A DNA stretch of 64,000 nt from Nocardioides halotolerans DSM 19273 (GTDB lineage: Bacteria > Actinomycetota > Actinomycetes > Propionibacteriales > Nocardioidaceae). Shown one piece after another: positions 16,359 through 25,346 of the stretch. The position numbers were made by a program, and so were the translations under genes. The DNA is taken from contig NZ_AUGT01000027.1 in NCBI RefSeq assembly GCF_000422805.1, forward strand, positions 1 through 64,000. Direction: 5' to 3'. The stretch's first letter is position 1. Every line of letters starts with the position of its first letter. The notes below the pieces were generated by a model, which had not been told where the DNA came from, did no database searches, and saw only the letters and a list, made by a program, of their open reading frames with translations.

Positions 16359-18808
16359 CCGCGCACGCACACCCCGAGCGCCGCCACGACCACGAACAAG
16401 CAGAAGGCAGCGGAACCGCCACCGCGGTGCTCGAGGTGTCCGGGGTCCAATGGGCCACTAGCAAGAACGTGGCCGAGGCCGTCCTGTCACGACGACCTGG
16501 GGTCCACTCGGTCGACGCCAACCCAGTCGCGCAGACCGCCACCGTGACCTACGACCCGAAACGCACCAACCTCACCGAACTGAGGGACTGGGTGCGCGAG
16601 TGCGGCTTCCACTGCGCCGGCCAGTCGGTCCCTCACCACGTGTGCGACCCGATGACCGAACCCACGGCGGCTCCCGGACTGGACGAGCGCGTCACCCATG
16701 ACGCCCACGCGGGGCACGCCATGGCGCCCGGATCCCCGGTGAGCTCGCCCCACGACGCGATGGGCCACGGCGGTCACGGGTCGATGTCGATGGCCGACAT
16801 GGTTCGCGACATGCGGAACAGGTTCCTCGTCGCCGCCCTTCTCTCGGTCCCCATCCTGTTGTGGTCGCCGATCGGCCGCGAGGTGCTCAACTTCAACACC
16901 GCCGCCCCCTTCGGCCTCCGCGACGACGTGTTCAGCCTGCTGCTGTCGCTGCCGGTCGTCTTCTACTCCGCCTGGATCTTCTTCGACGGCGCCTGGCGGG
17001 CCCTGCGCGCACGAACCCTCGACATGATGGTGCTCGTCGCGGTCGCCGTCGGAGCGGGCTGGTCGTACTCGCTCGGAGTCACGCTGACCGGTGGCGGCGA
17101 GGTGTTCTACGAGGCGGCCACGGTGCTGACCGCGTTCGTGCTGCTCGGCCACTGGTTCGAGATGCGCGCCCGTGGCGGCGCCAACGACGCCATCCGAACC
17201 CTGCTCGACCTGGCCCCACCCCAGGCGCTCGTCATCCGCGACGGCGAACCGGTCGAGATCTCCACCTCAGACGTCGTTGTCGGCGACCTGCTCCTGATCC
17301 GCCCCGGCGCCAAGATCGCCACCGACGGGGTCGTCGAGGAGGGTGAGTCCGACGTCGACGAGGCGATGGTCACCGGCGAGAGCCTCCCCGTGACCAAGCT
17401 GCCGGGCGACCCGGTCATCGGAGCCACGGTCAACACCACCGGCACCCTGAGGGTCCGGGCCGCCAAGGTCGGAGCCGACACCGCCCTGGCCCAGATCGTC
17501 GCGCTCGTCCAGCAGGCGCAGAACTCCAAGGCTCCCGGACAGCGACTGGCCGACAAGGCCGCGTTCTGGCTCGTTCTGGTCGCCCTGGTCGGTGGGGTCG
17601 GAACGTTCCTGGTCTGGTTGGCGGCGGGCGCGAGCGTGCAGACAGCTTTGTTGTTCGCGATCACCGTCGTGGTGATCACCTGCCCCGATGCCCTCGGCCT
17701 GGCAACACCGACCGCGATCATGGTCGGCTCCGGGCTGGGCGCCAAGCGCGGCATCCTGTTCAAGAACGCCACGGCGATTGAGACCTCGGCCCGCATCGAC
17801 ACCGTTGTGATGGACAAGACCGGCACGCTGACCAAAGGTGAGCCAGAAGTCACCGACGTCGTCGTTGGCCCCGGTGTCGACGAGCAACGTGTCCTCGCGT
17901 TGGCCGGCGCTCTCGAACGCGAGTCCGAGCACCCGCTCGCCCAGGCAGTAGTGCGCCATGTCGACGCGGAAGGCGTCCCACGCCTGCGCGCCACCGGGTT
18001 CCGCAACGTCACCGGGATCGGTGCGTTGGCCGAGGTCGACGGACACAAGGTGGCGATCGGCAACCTGCGCCTCATGCAGTCCGAAGGGATCTCGGTCGAG
18101 GCCCTCGCGGCCAAGCGCGACGAGATCGCCGCCGGTGGCCGCACCGCCGTGTTCGTCGGCGTCGACGACACGGCCGTCGCGGTGATCGGGATCGCCGACG
18201 CGGTGCGCGAGACCTCGGCCGCCGCCGTCGCGGCGATGCACGAGGCCGGCATCAGGGTCGTCATGCTCACCGGCGACAACCAGGCGACCGCCGAACGCAT
18301 CGCCGAGGAGCTGGGAATCGACACCGTGATCGCCGAGGTGCTCCCCGAGGACAAGGCCCGCCACGTGCAGCGACTCCAGGGCGAGGGGCGGGTCGTCGCC
18401 ATGGTCGGCGACGGCGTCAACGACTCTCCGTCCCTGGTGCGGGCCGACGTCGGCATCGCTGTCGGCGCCGGCACCGATGTCGCGATCGAGGCCGCCGATG
18501 TCGTCCTCATGCGGTCCGACCCCCTGGACGTGCCCGTGGCGCTCACGATCGGACGGGGCACCCTGCGCAAGATGCGACAGAACCTCGGATGGGCCGTCGG
18601 CTACAACGCGATCGCGCTGCCGATCGCCGCCGGCGTCTTCGAACCCGCGTTCGGCCTGGTGCTGCGACCCGAGATCGCTGCCCTGTCGATGTCTGGGTCT
18701 AGCTTCTTGGTGGCAGTCAACGCACTGCTGCTCAAGCGACTTCGGCTGTCTGCACAGCCCTCCGGGGCCCAACCCGCTAAGCGCTCGCAGCTTCAGCCGA
18801 CCCCGTGA
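16355..18808 (+). CDS. P1B-type ATPase with CPD membrane motif (CopB-like)
   Basis: An 817-residue heavy-metal ATPase. The N-terminal ferredoxin-like domain (about 25-90) has lost the CxxC pair: the loop reads [10 protein letters not shown] long His/Met-rich linker follows (about 108-150, with HAGHAM and [11 protein letters not shown]). The metal site in the sixth helix is CPD (443-445), not CPC or CPH. TGES, D487-KTGT, SEHPLA and GDGVND are intact, so it should be catalytically competent. The His/Met linker resembles CopB proteins. The transported ion cannot be fixed from sequence; copper is likely from context. Confidence 0.85.
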   Translation: MTAHAHPERRHDHEQAEGSGTATAVLEVSGVQWATSKNVAEAVLSRRPGVHSVDANPVAQTATVTYDPKRTNLTELRDWVRECGFHCAGQSVPHHVCDPMTEPTAAPGLDERVTHDAHAGHAMAPGSPVSSPHDAMGHGGHGSMSMADMVRDMRNRFLVAALLSVPILLWSPIGREVLNFNTAAPFGLRDDVFSLLLSLPVVFYSAWIFFDGAWRALRARTLDMMVLVAVAVGAGWSYSLGVTLTGGGEVFYEAATVLTAFVLLGHWFEMRARGGANDAIRTLLDLAPPQALVIRDGEPVEISTSDVVVGDLLLIRPGAKIATDGVVEEGESDVDEAMVTGESLPVTKLPGDPVIGATVNTTGTLRVRAAKVGADTALAQIVALVQQAQNSKAPGQRLADKAAFWLVLVALVGGVGTFLVWLAAGASVQTALLFAITVVVITCPDALGLATPTAIMVGSGLGAKRGILFKNATAIETSARIDTVVMDKTGTLTKGEPEVTDVVVGPGVDEQRVLALAGALERESEHPLAQAVVRHVDAEGVPRLRATGFRNVTGIGALAEVDGHKVAIGNLRLMQSEGISVEALAAKRDEIAAGGRTAVFVGVDDTAVAVIGIADAVRETSAAAVAAMHEAGIRVVMLTGDNQATAERIAEELGIDTVIAEVLPEDKARHVQRLQGEGRVVAMVGDGVNDSPSLVRADVGIAVGAGTDVAIEAADVVLMRSDPLDVPVALTIGRGTLRKMRQNLGWAVGYNAIALPIAAGVFEPAFGLVLRPEIAALSMSGSSFLVAVNALLLKRLRLSAQPSGAQPAKRSQLQPTP

Positions 18809-18926
18809 CGTGGCGACCGCCGAGCGAAAGGTCATCAGCCCGAAGCTGAGAATGGGGCACGTCCGTACGAGCGGTGCAACGGACCTGCTGGCTCCACAGA
18901 TTCGCGACGATCCATAGGATGACCCC

Positions 18927-19370
18927 GTGTCCAACCAGGGCAGGACCGTCAGCCACCGTCACCAGCGGCTGCTGCCTGCCTGCGTGGCTGCGGTGATCTT
19001 CGGGATCGTCGGCATGCATGCCCTGATGCAGCACTGTCCGACCCCGCCGCACACCACGCCTGTGTCGACATCGGTGGCTCATACGACCGATCAGACCGGT
19101 GAGCACCTAGCGGACGCCGTTGCGTCGGCGTACACCGGCATCAAGGTTCTGCAGGTCACCGACCATCCAGCCGGCGGCCTGGACGAGATGCTGCTGCTCT
19201 GCGCGGCCATGCTGTTCGGTGCCGGGGCAATCCTGATGCTGCTGCGTCGCCGTCGAGTCGATCGTCCGATCGCGCTGCTCCCGATGAGCATGAGCCGGTG
19301 GCGCCCGTCTTTGATTGTGGCTGACAACGGGCCGCCACGAACGCTCGCATTCACCGTCATCAGGTGCTGA
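18927..19370 (+). CDS. Small two-helix membrane protein (DUF6153-like)
   Basis: A 147-residue protein with one N-terminal helix containing GMHALMQHC, a short extracytoplasmic loop with His residues, and a second helix LLLCAAMLFGAGAILMLL followed by a basic tail. The MHALMQHC pattern and the neighbouring DUF305 gene fit the DUF6153 group; I am not certain of the family. The start is GTG 18927. His, Met and Cys at the helix ends could bind copper (inference). Confidence 0.6.
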   Translation: MSNQGRTVSHRHQRLLPACVAAVIFGIVGMHALMQHCPTPPHTTPVSTSVAHTTDQTGEHLADAVASAYTGIKVLQVTDHPAGGLDEMLLLCAAMLFGAGAILMLLRRRRVDRPIALLPMSMSRWRPSLIVADNGPPRTLAFTVIRC

Positions 19371-19444
19371 GCCGACTGCTCGGCGCGTGTTGTTGCGCGC
19401 CCGCAGGCCACTCACCCATATGACGTCATCCAAGGAGGATGCGA

Positions 19445-20062
19445 ATGCGTACCACCCGTGCCGTAGCGGCACTTCTGATCGGCCTCAGCCTGGTTCTGAG
19501 CGGCTGTGGCGACGACGAAACCGCGCCTGACACCAGCTCGAGCACCCGTACCGACCACAACGACGCGGACGTCGCCTTCGCGACCGAGATGATCCAGCAC
19601 CACGCGCAGGCGTTGGCGATGGTTGACCTGTCGGTGGGCCGCGACCTCGACGCCGACTTCGAGATTGTCGTCGAGGCGATCCGAATGGCACAGGCTCCGG
19701 AGATCGAGACGATGACCGACTGGCTGACCCAGTGGGACGAGCCGATCCCTGCCACCGTCAACGACCACGCCAACGCCGACGAAGGCGAACATGGCATGGA
19801 GGGCATGGACGAAGACAACACCGGTGTGGACATGCCCGGGATGATGAGCGACGAAGAAATGGCCGAGCTCGAGTCGGCCAGCGACGTCGAGTTCGAGGAC
19901 ATGTTCCTCACGATGATGATCGAGCACCACGAAGGTGCGATCGAGATGGCCAAGGCCGAGCAGGAAGACGGCCAGTACTCGCCTGCGATCAAGCTGGCCG
20001 AGGAGATCGAGGCGGCCCAGACGGCCGAGATCGACACGATGCAGGCATTGCTGGACGGCTAG
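19445..20062 (+). CDS. DUF305 lipoprotein
   Basis: A 205-residue secreted lipoprotein with lipobox LVLSGC and a DUF305 four-helix domain. The family's His pairs appear twice: MIQHHAQAL near residue 59 and MMIEHHEGAIEMA near 160. An acidic Met-rich linker (HGMEGMDEDNTGVDMPGMM) lies between. DUF305 proteins are frequent in copper loci and are thought to bind metal outside the membrane. ATG 19445 is chosen because AAGGAGG (19432-19438) is six bases upstream. Confidence 0.85.
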   Translation: MRTTRAVAALLIGLSLVLSGCGDDETAPDTSSSTRTDHNDADVAFATEMIQHHAQALAMVDLSVGRDLDADFEIVVEAIRMAQAPEIETMTDWLTQWDEPIPATVNDHANADEGEHGMEGMDEDNTGVDMPGMMSDEEMAELESASDVEFEDMFLTMMIEHHEGAIEMAKAEQEDGQYSPAIKLAEEIEAAQTAEIDTMQALLDG

Positions 20063-20072
20063 TAGCCGTCCA
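20052..20072 (+). terminator. Hairpin at the end of the DUF305 gene
   Basis: Perfect nine-base stem TGGACGGCT / AGCCGTCCA with a three-base AGT loop, overlapping the stop codon of the DUF305 gene. There is no T tract, as is common in actinobacteria. It probably ends the rightward copper transcript. Confidence 0.55.
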
Positions 20073-20079
20073 AGCTTCC

Positions 20080-20269
20080 GAGCGTCAGCGGGGCAGATCG
20101 TCACCCCGATCGGTCTGCCTCGTTGGCCTTCCTTGCTAGGAGTCTTCGTTATGCAGAACAGCGACCCCACGTCGTCGAGCTCGAAGCACTGCTCGAACGC
20201 AGCTACCTGCTGGATCCCGCCGAGTGCGCAGACGACGACATCTGCCACGTACTCTCCACGCAGACATAG
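20080..20269 (+). pseudogene. Possible coding remnant without a start
   Basis: The 290 bases between the DUF305 hairpin and cadD contain one plus-strand frame with protein-like composition. It ends VVELEALLERSYLLDPAECADDD... and stops at TAG 20267-20269. No ATG or GTG start with a ribosome-binding site is present, so it looks like the C-terminal end of a truncated gene. I do not recognise the family. The remaining bases hold nothing else that I can name. Confidence 0.25.
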
Positions 20270-20365
20270 GGCCATACGATCCCAAAGACCGCCCAGGGGT
20301 ATTGCCCTCCCCGGCTGAGGGCTGGGTTGAACCAATTGGCGCGTGAGAAATGGGGTGCGTGCCGA

Positions 20366-20962
20366 TCAGACGCCGAACGCTCCGCCCTCGACCAAGATGA
20401 CGAGCCCCAGGCCGATGAGCACGAGGGGAAAGAGGATGTGTTCCCACCGTTCGAGCACCTCGGCAATTGGCGTGCGGGTAGCCACGAACCCCGCCGTGAG
20501 GACGAAGACGGCGACCAGGACCAGGAAGACGACGCAGAAGGTCACCAGGGCGCCGGTGTCCACTGCGAGAAAGACCGGCACGTAGACCCCGATGTTGTCC
20601 CCACCGTTGGCGAAGGTGACTGCGGCTACCGCAAGGGCGCTGACGGGCCTGTCGGCCAGGGTGTCGTCGTCATCGTCTCCGTTGCGCCACACCTGCCAGG
20701 CCGCGAAGGCGCCGAGCAGCAGTGGGATCAGGCCGAAGTACGGAATGGCATCGTCGGGAAGGAACAGCCTCGCCCCGAAGGTCACCGCCAGCGAGGCCAG
20801 AAGGATGCCGCCGAAGCCCAAGTACTGCCCGACGACGATCTTGGCCGTGGTGCCTCGTTGCCCCACTCCGCGTGCGAAGAACAGCGACAGCACGATGATG
20901 TCGTCGATGTTGGTGACGAGGAACAGGACCACGGCCTGCAGGGCGGACGAGAGCACGTTCAT
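20366..20962 (-). CDS. cadD: CadD-family cadmium resistance transporter
   Basis: A 198-residue membrane protein with five to six helices and the LysE-superfamily CadD signatures: NIDDIIVLSLFF near residue 18 and FANGGDNIGVYVPVF near 118, each with paired acidic residues. CadD confers cadmium resistance in Gram-positive bacteria. It is the last gene of a leftward operon (cmtR-like, P1B ATPase, lspA, cadD), starting four bases after the lspA stop. Confidence 0.85.
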   Translation of the reverse strand: MNVLSSALQAVVLFLVTNIDDIIVLSLFFARGVGQRGTTAKIVVGQYLGFGGILLASLAVTFGARLFLPDDAIPYFGLIPLLLGAFAAWQVWRNGDDDDDTLADRPVSALAVAAVTFANGGDNIGVYVPVFLAVDTGALVTFCVVFLVLVAVFVLTAGFVATRTPIAEVLERWEHILFPLVLIGLGLVILVEGGAFGV

Positions 20963-20965
20963 GTC

Positions 20966-21499
20966 CTAGACGGAGGGGTCGGCGCCCTGATCCGTCGTCA
21001 GCGAGATGGCTGTGTCAGTCGCCGGCTCCGGCCGAGCGTGCACGAGCACGATCACGATGGACCCGCAGACCAGGAAGGTGTCGGCGAGGTTGAACGTGGG
21101 CCACCAGCCCGTGTGCAGGTAGTCGGTGACCCGACCGTCGCGGGCGCGGTCCAGCACGTTCGCGAGAGCGCCGCCGATGACGGCGCCTGCAGCGATCCGC
21201 TCGACCAGGCCCGCTCGGGGGGCCCAGCGCCACGCGTACGCCGTCATGACGACGACGAGAGCCGCGGTGATCGCCACGATCACGCCCGCAGGCAGTCGAT
21301 TGCCCATGCTGAACGCCACACCGGAGTTGTAGGCCAGCTGGAGCTGGAGCAGTCCGAGGTCGACTGTTGAGCTGGCCAGCCGGACCTCGGATGCCGCCTT
21401 CGCGACCAGATCAATCCCTGCGAATGTCGCCGCCGTGAGCAGGACCAAGACGCGGCCCGTGCGCTCGCGCCTGATCGACGTGTCGGGACCTCGGCTCAT
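20966..21499 (-). CDS. lspA: Signal peptidase II (prolipoprotein signal peptidase)
   Basis: A 177-residue four-helix aspartyl protease that removes lipoprotein signal peptides. Both catalytic motifs are present: NVLDRARDG (first Asp) and FNLADTF (second Asp), and YNSGVAFSM matches the conserved first loop. The ATG overlaps the ATPase stop. An extra lspA inside a metal-resistance operon is a recurrent arrangement and presumably matures lipoproteins such as the multicopper oxidase and the DUF305 protein (inference). Confidence 0.9.
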   Translation of the reverse strand: MSRGPDTSIRRERTGRVLVLLTAATFAGIDLVAKAASEVRLASSTVDLGLLQLQLAYNSGVAFSMGNRLPAGVIVAITAALVVVMTAYAWRWAPRAGLVERIAAGAVIGGALANVLDRARDGRVTDYLHTGWWPTFNLADTFLVCGSIVIVLVHARPEPATDTAISLTTDQGADPSV

Positions 21500-23466
21500 T
21501 TGGCCACCGCATCGGCCGGCACCGCAACGGTGGTGGGCATGGAGACGGGCGCGGGAGGGAGAGGTCGGACGCGCCCGGCACGCACGCCGTTCCCGATCAC
21601 GAAGATCTCGGCGACCTCGTGGACCAGCACGACCGCGGCCAGCCCGAGCACGCCGAGCGCGGCCAGGGGGATCAGGATGGCGATCAGCACGAGGGACAGG
21701 CCGACGTTCTGCAGCATGATGGACCGGGCGCGGCGGGCATGGGTCAGGGTGTGCGGCAGGTGCCGCAGATCTTCGCCCATGAGAGCGACGTCGGCGGTCT
21801 CGATCGCTACGTCGCTACCCATCGCCCCCATTGCGATCCCGACGTCGGCGGTGGCCAGGGCGGGGGCGTCGTTGACGCCGTCGCCGACCATCGCGGTCGG
21901 TCGGTCCTCGCGGAGCCGGTGGATGATGGCCGACTTGTCCTCGGGGCGGAGCTCGGCGTGCACCTCGGTGATGCCGGCCTGGGCGGCCAATGCGGTGGCG
22001 GTGCGTTCGTTGTCGCCGGTGAGCATGGTGACCTGGTAGCCGTCGGCGCGCAGGCGGGCGACCACCTCGGCGGCCTCGGGTCGCAGGTCGTCGCGGACCG
22101 CGACGACACCGATCACTGCGCCGTCGTACTCGATCAGCACCGCGGTGGCGCCGGCAGCCTGCATCCGGGTCACGGGCTCGGCGAGGGCGCCGGCGGGGAT
22201 CCAGCCGGGCCGGCCCAGGCGGGCGGGTCGGCCGTCGATGGTGCCGGTGAGGCCGGCGCCGGTGACGGCTTCAACGCCGTCGGCGTCGCGGTGGTCGGGG
22301 ACGGCGGCGAGGATGGCGCGTGCCAGCGGGTGCTCGCTGCGGGACTCAAGGGCGGCGGCGATGTCCATGACCTGCTCGCGGGTGTGGCCGGTGGCGGTGG
22401 CGACCTCCACCACCGCGGGCTGGTTGCGGGTCAGGGTGCCGGTCTTGTCCAGAGCGACGGCCCGGATCCGGCCGAGCGCCTCCAGGGCGGCGCCGCCCTT
22501 GACCAGGGCTCCGATGCGGCTCGCGGCGCCGATCGCGGCAACCACGGTGACCGGCACGGAGATCGCCAACGCACACGGAGAGGCGGCAACCAGAACGACA
22601 AGCGCGCGCTCGATCCAGGTCGCAGCGTCCCCGAGCAGGCTGCCGACGATCGCGATGATCGCGGCGAGAACCATGATGCCGGGCACAAGCGGCTGGGCGA
22701 TCCGGTCCGCGAGTCGTTGGGCGTTGCCCTTGCGGGACTGTTCGGCCTCGACGATGGTGACGATCCGGGCCAGAGAGTTGTCCTCGGCGGTGGTGGTGAC
22801 CTCCACCTCGAGGACGCCGGTCCCGTTGATGGAGCCGGCGAAGACGGCGTCACCGGGGCCGGCCTCGACCGGCACCGACTCACCGGTGAGGGCGGAGACG
22901 TCCAGGGCGGTGCGGCCGGTGCGGATCACGCCGTCGGTGGCGACTCGTTCACCGGGCCGGACCAGCAGGAGGTCGCCGATTGCCAGCGCGGCCGGAGGGA
23001 CGGTGACCTGGGCGCCGTCGCGGAGGATGGTGGCTTCGGCCGGGACCAGGGAGAGCAGAGCGCGCAGACCGCGGCGGGTGCGGGCGACGGCGTACTCTTC
23101 CAGGCCCTCGCTGATGGAGTACAAGAACGCGAGCGCTGCGGCCTCGGCGACCTCACCCAGGATGACCGCGCCGACCGCGGCGATGGTCATCAGGGTGCCC
23201 ACGCCGATCTTGCCCATGGCCAGTCGCCTCAGGGTGCCGGGGACGAAGGTCCAGGCCCCCAGGGCGAGGGCAACGGCGTTCAGCCCGGTCACCACACCCT
23301 CGGAGGCGCCGGCGCGGTGGGCGATGTAGCCGGCGAGGAGCAAGAGTCCGGCGAGGGCTGCGAACCTCAGCTCGCTGACCTCCCACAGACGTTCGGGCTC
23401 TTGCTCCTCCAACTCACCTTCGTCGTTTCGGGGTTCGTCGTCGGCGCAGCCGCAAGCCGTACTCAT
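21496..23466 (-). CDS. P1B-type heavy-metal ATPase, SPC motif (CtpG/CadA-like)
   Basis: A 656-residue metal-exporting ATPase. There is no separate metal-binding domain, only a short N-terminal CGCADDE stretch followed by acidic residues. The membrane metal site is SPC (296-298) in SPCALAISVPV, the phosphorylation site is D340-KTGT, then SEHPLA, TGDNE and GDGVND, and the last helix has HEVAEIF. This resembles mycobacterial CtpG, which is also next to a CmtR-type sensor, so Cd/Pb/Co-type export is likely. ATG 23466 overlaps the regulator stop at 23463-23465. Confidence 0.88.
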   Translation of the reverse strand: MSTACGCADDEPRNDEGELEEQEPERLWEVSELRFAALAGLLLLAGYIAHRAGASEGVVTGLNAVALALGAWTFVPGTLRRLAMGKIGVGTLMTIAAVGAVILGEVAEAAALAFLYSISEGLEEYAVARTRRGLRALLSLVPAEATILRDGAQVTVPPAALAIGDLLLVRPGERVATDGVIRTGRTALDVSALTGESVPVEAGPGDAVFAGSINGTGVLEVEVTTTAEDNSLARIVTIVEAEQSRKGNAQRLADRIAQPLVPGIMVLAAIIAIVGSLLGDAATWIERALVVLVAASPCALAISVPVTVVAAIGAASRIGALVKGGAALEALGRIRAVALDKTGTLTRNQPAVVEVATATGHTREQVMDIAAALESRSEHPLARAILAAVPDHRDADGVEAVTGAGLTGTIDGRPARLGRPGWIPAGALAEPVTRMQAAGATAVLIEYDGAVIGVVAVRDDLRPEAAEVVARLRADGYQVTMLTGDNERTATALAAQAGITEVHAELRPEDKSAIIHRLREDRPTAMVGDGVNDAPALATADVGIAMGAMGSDVAIETADVALMGEDLRHLPHTLTHARRARSIMLQNVGLSLVLIAILIPLAALGVLGLAAVVLVHEVAEIFVIGNGVRAGRVRPLPPAPVSMPTTVAVPADAVAK

Positions 23467-23822
23467 CGGGTCTCCCTCGTGGCCGTCGAGGTGCCGTAGG
23501 TGGGGCAGAGAGCCACCGCCTGCCCGGTTGCGGCCAGCAGGGTTTCGGCCGAAGTGAGCAGGTCCATCAGCTCCGGGCGGGTCAGCGAGTAGAAGGACTG
23601 CCGGCCCACGGCTCGGTACTCGACCAGGCCGCATTCGCGCAGGCACCCCAGGTGCGCCGACACCGTGGACTGCGCTAGCCCGAGTCGGCGCTCCAGGTCC
23701 ACCACCCGTGCCTCCCCCGATGCCAGCTGCCGCACGATCGCCAGCCGTACCGGATCGGCCAGCCCGCGAAACAGAGCCGTTGCCGGGGCCAACGTCGCCC
23801 GCTCCTCTTGCATCATCGCCAT
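23463..23822 (-). CDS. CmtR-like ArsR-family Cd/Pb sensor
   Basis: A 119-residue winged-helix repressor: LADPVRLAIVRQLASGEARVVDLERRLGLAQSTVSAHLGCLRECGLV. Cys60 and Cys64 in the recognition helix region (CLREC) plus Cys106 near the C-terminus reproduce the Cys-x3-Cys plus distal Cys ligand set described for CmtR of Mycobacterium tuberculosis. It should repress its operon and release DNA on Cd(II) or Pb(II). ATG 23822 lies inside the probable operator; in-frame ATGs at 23816 and 23813 are alternatives. Confidence 0.88.
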   Translation of the reverse strand: MAMMQEERATLAPATALFRGLADPVRLAIVRQLASGEARVVDLERRLGLAQSTVSAHLGCLRECGLVEYRAVGRQSFYSLTRPELMDLLTSAETLLAATGQAVALCPTYGTSTATRETR

Positions 23823-23868
23823 ATCCGGATGATACCTTGCGGCGTCGATAGATCGTCAAATCCGGATG
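23823..23868. promoter_or_regulatory. Repeated ATCCGGATG operator candidate
   Basis: ATCCGGATG occurs at 23823-23831 and again at 23860-23868. Each contains the palindrome ATCCGGAT, and the copies are 37 bases apart. The first abuts the start of the CmtR-like gene. This is the expected place for its autoregulatory operator. Confidence 0.5.
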
Positions 23869-23924
23869 CCACCTGGTTTTCGTGCTGACTCTTGGGCGTC
23901 CTCGGAGAGAGGTGTCTGTGCGCG

Positions 23925-24050
23925 ATGTTGATGAACAAGACCGAGACGTGGGTGGTCGACAGTCCGGCTCGCCGGGCGCTGCAACGCTGGTACGAGGCGC
24001 CCACCCTGCGGCGGCTCGGTGGCTCGCTGTCGGCGGCCGCGCCGGGGCCA
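23925..24050 (+). pseudogene. N-terminal remnant of a methyltransferase gene
   Basis: From ATG 23925 or 23931 the reading LMNKTETWVVDSPARRALQR, then WYEAPTLRRLGG matches the start of a common class I methyltransferase family, but it ends where the SAM-binding motif should begin. The following bases continue in another frame with a different gene. This is a truncated gene, probably cut by recombination. Confidence 0.5.
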
Positions 24051-24211
24051 GCGACGGGTTCCTCGCCGGCACCTTCAGCATCCTGGGCATCATCGCCGGC
24101 GGCTACGCCGTCCAAGCCGGACTGCGGCTGCGCACCGAGGAGGAACAACTCCGCGCCGAGCCCGTGCTCGTCACGGGCATCGCTCGACTCCGCTGGGGCG
24201 AGTGGACCTGA
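24040..24211 (+). pseudogene. C-terminal-type remnant of an ABC exporter permease
   Basis: In a different frame from the methyltransferase remnant, the sequence GFLAGTFSILGIIAGGYAVQ, then AGLRLRTEEEQLRAEPVLVTGIARLRWGEW resembles ABC-2 type exporter permeases for polyketide antibiotics. Only about 55 residues remain and the frame stops at 24211. Together with the preceding fragment it marks an old deletion or recombination junction. The next 234 bases (24212-24445) hold no gene that I recognise. Confidence 0.5.
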
Positions 24212-24448
24212 TGCTGGCGCTTCTAGACGTCCACAACGTTCACGATCTACACGCCGGCCAGAGCACCCGGCTACCGATACTCACCATCCAGCCCATGAAC
24301 ACGGCATGCACGCCTTACACCCGGGGCACCGTCGGGCGGATCTCAACGGGAACTACACGGTTCCTCGATCAGAAGTTGCAGGTGGGCTGCGCATGCTGGT
24401 CGTAGAGCCCCGGCGGGAGCCGGAGGGCGCGGAGGAGAGGAGCCGGTG

Positions 24449-24742
24449 ATGATGGGTTGGTATGACGGGGACCACATGGGTGGTTTCGGGCCGGTGATGT
24501 GGATGTTCATGCTGGTGTTCTGGGTGGCGCTGATCGCGCTGATCGTCTTCCTGGTGGTCAAGCTCCTTCCCGCCGGAAGCGGCCCGCGCTCGACCCAGTC
24601 GTCGGGCGCAGTACGCGAAACGCCCGAGCAGATCCTGGACCGTATGTTCGCGACCGGGGAGATCGACGAGGAGACATACCGTTCTCGGCGCTCGGCGCTC
24701 AGCGAGATGCGCGGCGAGGGGCAGACGAGGGAGCCGAGATGA
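24449..24742 (+). CDS. SHOCT-domain small membrane protein, second copy
   Basis: A 97-residue protein closely like the one at 8820-9068: MMGWYDGDHMGGFG N-terminus, one transmembrane helix and a C-terminal SHOCT motif ETPEQILDRMFATGEIDEETYRSRRSAL. Starts at GTG 24446, ATG 24449 or ATG 24452 are possible after GGAGGAGAGG. It overlaps the next gene by four bases and begins a four-gene operon with a secreted protein and a two-component system. Confidence 0.8.
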   Translation: MMGWYDGDHMGGFGPVMWMFMLVFWVALIALIVFLVVKLLPAGSGPRSTQSSGAVRETPEQILDRMFATGEIDEETYRSRRSALSEMRGEGQTREPR

Positions 24743-25302
24743 CCACGACACGGAGCAGGACCACCATGGCCCTGGTGGCTGCGGTGCTGCTACTGCTGGC
24801 CTCGGTGGGGACCGCCATCGCGGTGGCCGCCTCCGGTGACCGGGGATCGGTGGGCCACCAGCCGGGCTACGCCAACCGGTACGACGATTCCTATGGCGGC
24901 CCCGGGAACAGTCGGATGGTGGACCCGGACCTGGGTGACCCGGGCTGGGGCGGCTCGATGATGGGCGAGGGGGGCGACGGCTACGGCTGGATGATGGGGT
25001 CCGGGTCATCTGGACAAGCCTGGACGGACGACTGGCCGGATGGCTGGTCGGGCGATGGCTGGAGCGACTCACACTCCTATGGATGGAACGGCACCGGCCC
25101 GGTGACCGCCGCGCAGGCACGCGAGGTCGCGCAGCGATGGTTGGACCGCTACGCCACCTCGGCCCGCCTGGGTGACCCCGTGGCCATGCCGATGGGCTAC
25201 CGGTTCCTGGCCTCGCAAGGCGGCACAGTGGTGGCCATGATCATGGTCGACGACGACACCTCCACGATCTTCGGACAACTACGGCCGACCGGCTACCGGT
25301 GA
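24739..25302 (+). CDS. Exported Gly/Asp/Trp-rich protein of the second two-component operon
   Basis: A 187-residue protein with an N-terminal signal or anchor helix (about 9-32), a low-complexity middle rich in Gly, Asp, Trp and Met (GGSMMGEGGDGYGWMMGSG), and a folded C-terminal domain of about 70 residues starting PVTAAQAREVAQRWLDRY and containing MGYRFLAS. I do not recognise a named family. It sits between a SHOCT protein and the response regulator, so it may be an accessory sensor or metal-binding protein (inference). Confidence 0.65.
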   Translation: MTTTRSRTTMALVAAVLLLLASVGTAIAVAASGDRGSVGHQPGYANRYDDSYGGPGNSRMVDPDLGDPGWGGSMMGEGGDGYGWMMGSGSSGQAWTDDWPDGWSGDGWSDSHSYGWNGTGPVTAAQAREVAQRWLDRYATSARLGDPVAMPMGYRFLASQGGTVVAMIMVDDDTSTIFGQLRPTGYR

Positions 25303-25346
25303 GCATTCCGAGACCCCCTGGCTCCCCGCCCCGCCGCGGGGAGCCA

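Noticed and set aside
17267..18934. 555-codon minus-strand frame opposite the second P1B ATPase
   Set aside because: Composition is typical of an antisense frame in high-GC DNA, and the plus strand carries all P-type ATPase motifs.
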